A program made the translations under genes and the position numbers. Positions 1-5,198 of a stretch of DNA of 6,216 nt are shown here, piece after piece (the stretch's first letter is position 1; each line of letters opens with the position of its first letter). This DNA comes from Frankiales bacterium (lineage in GTDB: Bacteria > Actinomycetota > Actinomycetes > Mycobacteriales > SCTD01), in the NCBI GenBank assembly GCA_025464915.1, contig JAODNF010000248.1:1-6216 (forward strand), in the 5' to 3' direction. Under the pieces are notes generated by a model. That model saw only the letters and a program-made list of their open reading frames with translations, had not been told where the DNA came from and did no database searches.

Positions 1-702
1 CAGCACCCCGAGCGTGGCCTGCTCCTTCCCGACGAGTTCATCCCGATCGCGGAGAAGACCGGACTGCTGCGCGCGGTCACCGCCACGGTGCTGGGCGAGG
101 GCGTCGCAGCCTGCGCCCGCTGGCTCACCGAGGGACGCGAGGTGTCCGTGGCGGTGAACCTGTCCGCCCGGTCGCTCCTGGACCCTGAGCTGGTCCCGGA
201 CGTCGCGGCCCTGCTCGACCTGCACCACGTTCCCGCCCACCTGCTGGTCCTGGAGATCACCGAGCACGGCGTCATGGGCGACCTCGCCGACACGATGGCA
301 GTGCTGCAGGCCCTGCGCGACCTCGGGGTCCAGCTCTCGGTCGACGACTTCGGCACCGGCTACAGCTCGTTGTCCTACCTGTCCCGGCTGCCCGTCAACG
401 AGGTGAAGATCGACCGGCACTTCGTGACCGGGATGGACCACGACGCCCAGTGCCGGGCCATCGTCCGCTCCGTCGTCGACCTCGGTCAGAACCTCGGTCT
501 GCGGGTGGTCGCCGAAGGCGTCGAGACGCTGGCCACGTGGGAGGCACTGGCCGACCTGGGCTGTGACCTGGTCCAGGGCTTCCTGCTCGCGCGACCGATG
601 CCGGTCGACGAGGTCGCGCTCTGGCTGGACGTGCACGCCCAGCGCGGCTCGGCCGCGCCTGGCCGGACCCGGCCGCGACGGCTGCGCGCCGTCCAGCGCT
701 AA
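1..702 (+). CDS. EAL-domain cyclic-di-GMP phosphodiesterase, C-terminal part (5' end outside window)
   Basis: The reading frame is open from base 1, and the first codons read QHPERGLLLPDEFIPIAEKTG, the stretch that normally follows the EAL signature, so the EAL tripeptide lies just left of the window. EAL domains hydrolyse cyclic di-GMP to linear pGpG at a two-metal site. Numbering visible residues from base 1, the conserved positions are present: Asn in NLSARSL (53), Glu in EITE (85), the Asp pair in DDFGTG (115-116), Lys in KIDR (136), Glu in AEGVE (172) and Gln in QGF (192). An active enzyme is therefore likely, unless the unseen EAL motif is damaged. The domain ends near residue 210 and a short Arg/Ala/Pro-rich tail follows. 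Any GGDEF, PAS or membrane segments would lie upstream. The TAA stop overlaps the stop of the opposing gene. The family is certain; the physiological role is not. Confidence 0.95.
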   Translation, partial: QHPERGLLLPDEFIPIAEKTGLLRAVTATVLGEGVAACARWLTEGREVSVAVNLSARSLLDPELVPDVAALLDLHHVPAHLLVLEITEHGVMGDLADTMAVLQALRDLGVQLSVDDFGTGYSSLSYLSRLPVNEVKIDRHFVTGMDHDAQCRAIVRSVVDLGQNLGLRVVAEGVETLATWEALADLGCDLVQGFLLARPMPVDEVALWLDVHAQRGSAAPGRTRPRRLRAVQR

Positions 703-1454
703 CCCGCGGCGCCGAGCGCCTTGCGAGCCACCTGCTCCACGTCGGCCAGCCCCATCCGCAAGCCGTCGAGCTCGGTCGTGAGCTGCTGCAGGTCCTGCGG
801 CGTCGGGTCGACCTGACCCACCGCGTTCGCCGTCGCGGACAGCTCGGCGACCCGGGCCACCAGGCCCTCGAGGCCCAGGGCCGACGCCTGCAGCCGGCCA
901 TCGAGCGCCTGCCCCGCCTGCTGCAGGCGGTCGCGCACGGCGAGTCGATCGCGCGAGGCCTGAAAGGACGCCTGCGCGGAGGCGTCCCCCGGGGCGGCGG
1001 AAGCGGCCGCCTGCAAGCGGCTGGCCTCCTGGTCCAGCTCCGGCCCGTCGACCCGCTGCATCGCGGCCATCACCGCCGCGGACTGCCCGCCCAGGCGCTG
1101 CATGTCGGCCAGGATCCCGCGCGCCTCCTCCGCGGCGTGCTTCACGGCGACGTCCGTGGCGGATGTCGACCCGGCATGCCGGGCCATGTCCTCGAGGCTC
1201 TTCGTCGCCCCCTCGGCCCGCTTCAGGAAGTCGAAGGCCGGCGTGCCGTACCGCGGCCGGGCGGGAGGGGGCAGCTCCGGTGGGCGGTCACCGCCGGTCA
1301 GCGCGCCGACGGCCACCTTCACGCCGTACACCACTGCCCCCACGCCCACCGCGACCGGCGCACCCAGGCTGAGCCCGATGCCCGCCACCCCGCCCGCGAT
1401 GATCCCCAGCAGCGGGCCCCAGGGATCGCGGAGCTCGTCCGACAGCCTGCCCAT
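699..1454 (-). CDS. Membrane-anchored coiled-coil protein of unknown function, partner of the VWA protein
   Basis: This 251-residue protein is not recognised with confidence. Residues 1-13 are polar. Residues 14-52 are Gly/Ala/Val-rich and hydrophobic, enough for one long or two short membrane segments. Residues 53-70 are a Pro/Arg linker. From about 73 to the end it is Ala/Gln/Leu/Glu-rich, helical and probably coiled-coil, broken by a short Ala/Pro/Gly patch near 152-160. No catalytic motif or cysteine is visible. The ATG lies only 3 nt after the stop of the VWA gene and no strong Shine-Dalgarno precedes it, so translation is probably coupled to that gene. The architecture recalls XpaC-like or TelA-linked proteins found beside VWA genes in actinobacteria, but that is a memory-based analogy. 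A role in scaffolding or envelope sensing with the VWA protein is inference. Its TAG stop overlaps the TAA of the convergent EAL gene. Confidence 0.85.
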   Translation of the reverse strand: MGRLSDELRDPWGPLLGIIAGGVAGIGLSLGAPVAVGVGAVVYGVKVAVGALTGGDRPPELPPPARPRYGTPAFDFLKRAEGATKSLEDMARHAGSTSATDVAVKHAAEEARGILADMQRLGGQSAAVMAAMQRVDGPELDQEASRLQAAASAAPGDASAQASFQASRDRLAVRDRLQQAGQALDGRLQASALGLEGLVARVAELSATANAVGQVDPTPQDLQQLTTELDGLRMGLADVEQVARKALGAAG

Positions 1455-1457
1455 GGA

Positions 1458-3266
1458 TCAGAAGTTGGACAGCACGGAGGTGAAGACCTTGTCGATCGAG
1501 GCCGGGTCCGACGCGTTGTACGCGAGCCCTCGGGCGGCCTCGGCGATCTTGCCCAGGGTGGTGAGGTCGGCGTCCCGGCCGTAGCCGATGGGGAAGACAC
1601 GCACCGACTTCGAGGTGTCCTCGGGGGAGAGGCGGTCCAGGAGCGCGCTGAGGTTGTTGTTGCTCGGGTCGTCGTTCTTGCCGTCGGTGAGGAAGACGAC
1701 GGCGCTGATCGTCCTGGGGGAGACGCTGCTCTTCATGGCGTCGTAGGCGGCCCCGGCCGATGTGTAGAGGGCCGTCCCGCCCTCGGGGGAGAGGGTCGAG
1801 AGGGCGGTGCGCAGCGGGCCCTTGTTCTGACCGATCACCTTGAACGGCACCAGCTCGCGATAGGGCGTCGGGTCGTCGCCGAGCTTGCTCGAGAACGACC
1901 ACAGGGACACCTGGTCGTTCGGCCCGAACTGGTCGAGCGCCTTGAGAGCGGCGGCCTTCGCGGTGTCGAGCTTGCTGCTGCCGTTGCCGGCGTCCTCCGA
2001 CATCGACCCGGACGTGTCGATGACCAGCAGCACCCTCGCCGGCTTGCGCTGCTCGTTCCAGAGCTGCTCGACCTGGGCGAGGACGCGTGGCTGCGGGGGA
2101 GCGAGGACGGTCCTCGGCTCGCTGGGGAGCAGCCCGTTGTCCTGGGTGATGAGCGAGCCGGGCTTGTCCTCGCCGTCGCGGAACGCCGCAGCCGCGAACT
2201 TCTTGCGGGCGTCGTCGCTCTGCAGCTCCGACAGGAACGCAGCGGCAGCCCTCTTGACCGCGTCGCCGACCCAGTCGGCCTTGAGGATCGCGTAGGGAGA
2301 GTCGCTGAGCAGCGTCCCCTCCTTCGGGTAGATCGCGACCAGCGGCGTGTGCGGCTTGGCGTGCTTGCCGAGGGTCGTCGGGTCGCCGGAGGGGTTGCCC
2401 TGGTTGTAGTCCCAGACCGACTTCTCCTCTACGGCGACCGCGCTGATGTAGGACAGGCCGGCGCCGCGGTCGTCGGCCTTCTGCAGGTTCGACAGGAACG
2501 TCAGCGTCGTGTCGCCGTAGTGCACGACGGCGCCCTCGACGGCTCGCGCGTAGGCCTGCACCTTCGGGTCCTGCAGGTTCGCGAGCGTCAGGTCGCTCGA
2601 GGTGCCCGTGGCGGCGACGTACGTCCCGATCGTCGCGTGCAGACCGGAGGTCGAGTAGTTGGGGTTGGTCTTGCCGAGGGTGAAGGCCCCGTAGGGCTGA
2701 CCGATGCTCTTCCAGCCCTGCGGGTTCTGGGCCAGCTTGTAGACGTCGCCCCACCCGAGGGCCTTCCTGGGCCAGCCGAGCGCGATCGCCATCGGCTTCG
2801 GCATCGCGATCACGAGCGGTGTGCTGGCGATCGACGGCAGCTTGTCGGCACCGACGAGGTCGGGCTTGTCGCGCGCCGTGGTCTTCTGCCGCAGCAGGTT
2901 GGTCCAGGACGACGCCGCGGGGGACCAGACGTCCGGCCGCGGGCCGTCGTTGGACTCGTCCCAGCCGCGGGCCAGGGCCTCGGCGGCACCGCCGCTGGCC
3001 TTGCTCGTCACGACCACCTGCGCGCAGGTGCCGTCGACCTTGGTGCCGTTCCAGCCCTTGGCGATCTCCTTGAGCAGGGCCGCCTTCTCCGAGGACGCGG
3101 TCAGGTGGACCGTCGTGCAGTCGCTCGAGATCGGGCCGTCCGTCGCCTGCGCCGAGGGCTTGCTCGTCCCACCGCCGCCACCCGAGATCAGCTTGACACC
3201 GACGATCAGGGCGACGCCCACGACGCCTGCCACGATCAGCGGTGCGCGCCGGGTCCCTGTTGCCAT
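1458..3266 (-). CDS. Substrate-binding plus von Willebrand factor A domain protein, membrane-anchored
   Basis: The protein has 602 residues. The N-terminus (basic GTRR, then hydrophobic 9-28) is a signal-anchor or uncleaved signal peptide; no lipobox cysteine is present, and a Gly run follows. Residues about 50-390 resemble a periplasmic-type solute-binding domain (SBP_bac_11-like), with PDVWSPAASSW near 111 and a KTNPNYSTSG segment near 199. Two cysteines, C50 and C81, could form a disulfide outside the membrane. Residues about 411-602 are a VWA domain with a complete metal-ion-dependent adhesion site: D417-x-S419-x-S421, T498 and D528 (LTDG). VWA domains bind protein ligands through a divalent metal, so an envelope ligand-binding or assembly role is likely; the ligand is unknown. 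The ATG at 3266 is chosen because GAGGA sits 8 nt upstream. An in-frame ATG at 3302 would add 12 Arg-rich residues and is less likely. Longer upstream extensions run antisense to the VOC gene and are spurious. Confidence 0.93.
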   Translation of the reverse strand: MATGTRRAPLIVAGVVGVALIVGVKLISGGGGGTSKPSAQATDGPISSDCTTVHLTASSEKAALLKEIAKGWNGTKVDGTCAQVVVTSKASGGAAEALARGWDESNDGPRPDVWSPAASSWTNLLRQKTTARDKPDLVGADKLPSIASTPLVIAMPKPMAIALGWPRKALGWGDVYKLAQNPQGWKSIGQPYGAFTLGKTNPNYSTSGLHATIGTYVAATGTSSDLTLANLQDPKVQAYARAVEGAVVHYGDTTLTFLSNLQKADDRGAGLSYISAVAVEEKSVWDYNQGNPSGDPTTLGKHAKPHTPLVAIYPKEGTLLSDSPYAILKADWVGDAVKRAAAAFLSELQSDDARKKFAAAAFRDGEDKPGSLITQDNGLLPSEPRTVLAPPQPRVLAQVEQLWNEQRKPARVLLVIDTSGSMSEDAGNGSSKLDTAKAAALKALDQFGPNDQVSLWSFSSKLGDDPTPYRELVPFKVIGQNKGPLRTALSTLSPEGGTALYTSAGAAYDAMKSSVSPRTISAVVFLTDGKNDDPSNNNLSALLDRLSPEDTSKSVRVFPIGYGRDADLTTLGKIAEAARGLAYNASDPASIDKVFTSVLSNF

Positions 3267-3273
3267 GCGTGCA

Positions 3274-3278
3274 TCCTC
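3274..3278 (-). promoter_or_regulatory. Ribosome binding site of the VWA gene
   Basis: Minus-strand GAGGA lies 8 nt before the ATG at 3266 and decides that start over the in-frame ATG at 3302. Just upstream, the 77-base gap to the VOC stop holds a small CACC-TTCG-GGTG hairpin (3280-3291) and an overlapping GGGTGC/GCACCC pair (3287-3292 with 3303-3308). These could be a weak attenuator or no more than GC-rich chance. Confidence 0.7.
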
Positions 3279-3343
3279 ACACCTTCGGGTGCGCGGGCGC
3301 ATGCACCCCGGTTCCCGTGTCAGCTTCGTTGCCGAGAGGGGGA

Positions 3344-3778
3344 CTAGCCGAGCTGCTGGGCCAGGCCGAGAAGCAGGCCCTCCGGCCCGCGGACGTAGCA
3401 GAGCCGGTAGACGTCTTCGTACTGCACGACCTCCCGGAGCACCTCGCACCCGTGGGGCGCGAGGCGCGTCAGGGTGTCGTCGAGGTCGTCGACCGCGAAC
3501 ATGACCCGCAGGTACCCCAGGGTGTTCACCGGGGTGATGGGAGCCGGGTGCGCCGCCGGCCGCTGGAAGCGGGAGATCTCGAAGCGGCTGTGGCCGTCGG
3601 GTGTCCGCATCATGGCCATGTCGCAGACGACGTCGTCCAGGCCGGTGCACCCGTCGACCCACGGTCCCTGGACCGTCATCTCGCCCTCGAGCTCCATGCC
3701 GAGCTCGGAGAGGAACGCGATCATCCGGGGCAGGTCCTCGACCACGATCCCGACGTTGTCCATCCGCTGCAGCGCCAC
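3344..3778 (-). CDS. VOC (vicinal oxygen chelate / glyoxalase-fold) family protein
   Basis: The protein has 144 residues. It opens with MALQRMDNVGIVVEDL and has a second repeat starting near residue 87 (LGYLRVMFAVDDLDDT), giving the paired beta-alpha-beta-beta-beta modules of the VOC superfamily. RGPEGLLLGLAQQ closes the fold. Known members include glyoxalase I, ring-cleaving dioxygenases and fosfomycin- or bleomycin-resistance proteins; the substrate here cannot be told. Of the usual metal ligands only E67 (FEI) is clear. The first-site His is replaced by Asp or Asn (D7/N8), and the second-module His position reads Leu-Arg (90-91), so canonical glyoxalase I chemistry is doubtful. The start is GTG at 3778, which matches my recollection of how relatives begin; ATG at 3763 (M6) is the alternative. 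Neither has a strong Shine-Dalgarno. It is co-oriented with the VWA gene 77 bases downstream and may share a transcript with it. Confidence 0.92.
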   Translation of the reverse strand: MALQRMDNVGIVVEDLPRMIAFLSELGMELEGEMTVQGPWVDGCTGLDDVVCDMAMMRTPDGHSRFEISRFQRPAAHPAPITPVNTLGYLRVMFAVDDLDDTLTRLAPHGCEVLREVVQYEDVYRLCYVRGPEGLLLGLAQQLG

Positions 3779-3803
3779 GGGGGGAGCCTACGAAGTCGTT
3801 GAC

Positions 3804-3818
3804 TTGACATAATGTCGA
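3804..3818. promoter_or_regulatory. Palindromic operator-like site upstream of the VOC gene
   Basis: TTGACATAATGTCGA contains the perfect inverted repeat GACAT-A-ATGTC (3806-3816), which extends to 15 bases with one mismatched pair. It lies 26 bases upstream of the VOC start in an AT-richer island within GC-rich DNA. CATAAT (3808-3813) resembles a -10 box on the plus strand and ATTATG reads on the minus strand, but I cannot place a matching -35. A repressor site (for example MarR- or TetR-type) overlapping the VOC promoter is the likeliest reading; the regulator is not in the window. Confidence 0.5.
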
Positions 3819-3876
3819 TAGTGTGCGATCCTGCACGTTAGGCCTCCGAGGTGGGTTACAGCACCGAAGGGGAGCA

Positions 3877-3912
3877 GAGAGCCGGTCACCCGTTGCTGCG
3901 GGCCCGGCTCTC
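3877..3912 (-). terminator. Hairpin terminator after the 104-residue gene
   Basis: GAGAGCCGG (3877-3885) pairs perfectly with CCGGCTCTC (3904-3912). Inside, CCCG (3889-3892) pairs with CGGG (3899-3902), giving a 13-bp interrupted stem with a TTGCTG hexaloop. It begins 12 bases beyond the minus-strand stop at 3925, where a terminator is expected, and separates that gene from the VOC gene. No U-tract follows in either direction, as is common in high-GC actinobacteria. Confidence 0.65.
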
Positions 3913-3924
3913 GCCCTGTGCGGC

Positions 3925-4239
3925 CTAGTTGACGGCCTTCAGCGTGGCGTCGTCGGCCCGGGCGAACGGGTCGCACTCGTAGGCGAACGGGTGGTCCGCC
4001 CAGGCGCTCAGCGCCGAGCCGGTGCTGTTGTCCTTGCGGGTGAAGCTCCGCAGCTTGACGTCGGCGACGTACAGCGCCGTCTCACCGACCTCCGGGCGAC
4101 CCATCGACGGCGTGACCGCCACCGAGTCGACTGACTGACCGCTGAAGAAGAAGACCTCCAGCATGGGGACGGGCTGGCCGTCCTTCGTGAATGACCAGTC
4201 ACGAACCTGGGTAACGGTCCCGCCGACGACAGCCTTCAT
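3925..4239 (-). CDS. Small protein of unknown function, possibly OB-fold
   Basis: This 104-residue protein is not recognised. It starts MKAVVGGTVTQVRDWSFTKDG and is beta-rich: alternating hydrophobic strands at 3-12, 26-33 (LEVFFFSG), 37-42, 54-60 (ALYVADV) and around 62-68, with basic and aromatic residues between (W15, F17, R64, F66, R68, K69). The pattern suggests a small beta-barrel such as an OB-fold, so a single-strand nucleic-acid-binding role is possible but unproven. The C-terminus (about 80-104) is acidic with one Cys (C89). There is no signal peptide or membrane segment. ATG 4239 is preferred because GGGAG lies 8 nt upstream; a GTG at 4248 would add three residues and remove that spacing. 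It is divergent from the gene at 4312 across 72 bases and is followed by its own hairpin terminator. A plasmid- or phage-derived origin is inference from size and neighbours. Confidence 0.82.
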   Translation of the reverse strand: MKAVVGGTVTQVRDWSFTKDGQPVPMLEVFFFSGQSVDSVAVTPSMGRPEVGETALYVADVKLRSFTRKDNSTGSALSAWADHPFAYECDPFARADDATLKAVN

Positions 4240-4311
4240 CACACACACTCCCGGTTGTTGTTACAGAAACAGACGGTTTGCTCGCGACCGGTTGCTGCCG
4301 ATCACAGATAC
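4240..4311. promoter_or_regulatory. Divergent intergenic region between two small genes
   Basis: These 72 bases must hold promoters for both the 104-residue gene (minus) and the 124-residue gene (plus). The minus-strand Shine-Dalgarno GGGAG is at 4248-4252. The stretch 4253-4280 is AT-richer than its surroundings (GTTGTTGTTACAGAAACAG). CGGTTTGCT (4274-4282) and CGGTTGCT (4289-4296) form an imperfect direct repeat that could be a regulator site. No clear -35/-10 pair was found on either strand, and no ribosome binding site precedes the plus-strand ATG. Confidence 0.4.
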
Positions 4312-4686
4312 ATGGGTACACCACCACACACGGTTAGCGCACGGACTACCGAGGAAATAGCCCGTTTGGGCCAGTGGGCGTGTCGCGAACTCGCCGCCCG
4401 CCTGGCCGACGAGGAGCGCTCAACGAGCGACCAGCGCCAACGGTTCATCGCCCGCAACCGCCGCGAACTCGTCAACGACGTCGCCGCCGAGCTGCACCAG
4501 CTCGCCAGCGGCCCGCAGCGCTACGAGCTGCCATGGGCCGAACGCGAGCGCGTCCGCCTGGCGCTCAGCGAGGCGTTACGTGCGGTCGAGGCCTCCGAGC
4601 CACCACGTGCGGCCTCGGCGTCGCCGTCGGCTGCACCACAGCGTGCCGCACGTCCTGCACCATCACGGACGTCAAGCCGTCCCTGA
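4312..4686 (+). CDS. Small helical protein of unknown function
   Basis: The protein has 124 residues and is not recognised. Residues 12-66 (from TTEEIARLGQWACRELAARL) and 74-95 are charged, amphipathic and clearly helical. Residues 97-124 are a low-complexity Ala/Pro/Ser/Arg tail. Codons 24-92 end almost always in G or C, so this part is surely coding. The first about 20 codons and the tail are poorer: by hand count 17 of 32 tail codons end in G/C. The true N-terminus is therefore uncertain: ATG 4312 has no Shine-Dalgarno, while TTG 4366 has GAGGA about ten bases upstream. The tail lies antisense to a minus-strand ORF with better codon use, so a shorter protein, a frameshift or overlapping genes are possible. 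It is divergent from the 104-residue gene and may be co-regulated with it. No membrane segment or metal motif is seen. Confidence 0.7.
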   Translation: MGTPPHTVSARTTEEIARLGQWACRELAARLADEERSTSDQRQRFIARNRRELVNDVAAELHQLASGPQRYELPWAERERVRLALSEALRAVEASEPPRAASASPSAAPQRAARPAPSRTSSRP

Positions 4687-4768
4687 CACCACCGACGTTG
4701 TAGACCACCGAGGCCGCCGCCAGCAGCGGAAACACCGACAACAGACCACGCACCAGGACTCGACCCAC
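4565..4768 (-). CDS. Possible small single-pass membrane protein, antisense overlap (doubtful)
   Basis: A 67-codon minus-strand frame begins at GTG 4768 and reads MGRVLVRGLLSVFPLLAAAS, a short basic start followed by a hydrophobic segment (about residues 9-25), then a Pro/Arg/His-rich tail. By hand count 27 of its last 33 codons end in G or C, better than the overlapping plus-strand frame (17 of 32). Against it: no Shine-Dalgarno precedes the GTG, no promoter is visible, and its last 122 bases are antisense to the end of the 124-residue gene. It could be a genuine convergent overlapping gene or an accident of composition. Confidence 0.27.
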   Translation of the reverse strand: MGRVLVRGLLSVFPLLAAASVVYNVGGVRDGLTSVMVQDVRHAVVQPTATPRPHVVARRPRPHVTPR

Positions 4769-4829
4769 GAGCAGTTCATCGGCCGGACAGACACCCCCTC
4801 TGAAGTGGCTGCGGTCCGTTTTTCAGACA

Positions 4830-4857
4830 GATTCCCCTTCTGTTAGAAAGGGGAATC
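4830..4857. repeat. Perfect 10-bp inverted repeat, 8-base loop
   Basis: GATTCCCCTT (4830-4839) and AAGGGGAATC (4848-4857) are exact reverse complements around the loop CTGTTAGA. A T-run (4819-4823) lies just upstream on the plus strand; read on the minus strand it becomes an A-run after the hairpin, so this is not a standard intrinsic terminator in either direction. A protein-binding site or an extruded hairpin, for example at a replication nick site, is possible. Confidence 0.7.
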
Positions 4858-4861
4858 GGCC

Positions 4862-4903
4862 GCCCGGGCAGTTTCGTGGCTGCTCGAGCAGCTCGTCGAC
4901 GAG
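4862..4903. repeat. Three consecutive perfect palindromes
   Basis: GCCCGGGC (4862-4869), GCTGCTCGAGCAGC (4879-4892) and CTCGTCGACGAG (4892-4903) are each perfectly self-complementary; the last two share base 4892. With the stem-loop at 4830-4857, the four symmetry centres are about 22, 20 and 12 bases apart. Roughly two helical turns, two turns and one turn suggests an array of dimeric-protein sites on one DNA face, but this is inference. Confidence 0.6.
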
Positions 4904-5124
4904 GAGCCGGCGACGCCACGCAACCCGAAGGTGTGCGGCCGGGTCGGCGGCCTTCGGCTCGCCTCCTCCGGCCTTTGCACTCCGGCAACGACTCGATCGA
5001 ACCGGAACTGAGCCTCGTCCCCTCCGGGGTAAGGCAACACGGCCGCCTTCGGCGTCATCCTTGTCGCTTCGCTCCTCCTCCCCGGGGGCCTAACCAGCCT
5101 AGCGACCTGGCGCCCTGCGGGTTC

Positions 5125-5178
5125 GTGTCAAGGGTGCTCCGCATCACTTCGTGACTGGCATCCGCCAGCCCTTGACAC
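5125..5178. repeat. Inverted repeat with two nested hairpins (three-way-junction-like)
   Basis: GTGTCAAGGG (5125-5134) pairs perfectly with CCCTTGACAC (5169-5178). The interior holds two abutting hairpins: TCAC-TTC-GTGA (5144-5154) and CTGGC-ATCC-GCCAG (5155-5168). Together they can fold into a three-way junction as RNA or a cruciform as DNA. The outer arms also contain TTGACA in opposite orientations (plus 5172-5177; minus 5131-5126), but no matching -10 boxes at 16-18 bases were found. It is not a tRNA: there is no anticodon arm and no T-loop sequence. Confidence 0.6.
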
Positions 5179-5198
5179 CGCCTGGCCGCGTCGCTGAT

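Noticed and set aside
1288..2754. 488-codon minus-strand frame inside the VWA gene
   Set aside because: Extremely Arg-rich out-of-frame shadow; the overlapping frame encodes a complete VWA metal site.
1137..3347. 736-codon plus-strand open frame opposite the VWA gene
   Set aside because: Composition is Arg/Gly/Val/Leu-rich with no recognisable domain; it is the antisense shadow of the VWA and coiled-coil genes in GC-rich DNA.
3303..3836. N-terminal extension of the VWA reading frame up to 3836 (792 residues)
   Set aside because: It is Arg/Pro-rich, runs in the same strand but a different frame over the well-supported VOC gene, and the internal ATG 3266 has a good ribosome binding site and a signal-anchor.
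4843..5058. 71-codon minus-strand frame starting with MTPKAAVLPYPGG
   Set aside because: A GGAGGAG run lies too far (about 14 nt) from the ATG, the C-terminal half is Ser/Arg low complexity, and it crosses several inverted repeats. It is not impossible, but weaker than the non-coding reading.
4876..5154. 92-codon plus-strand frame in the hairpin-rich region
   Set aside because: Arg/Pro-rich, no ribosome binding site, spans palindromes and hairpins; typical GC-rich chance frame.
5125..5178. tRNA-like cloverleaf
   Set aside because: Only two short inner arms, no GG-containing D loop, no TTCGA-type T loop and no anticodon arm; length is 54 bases.
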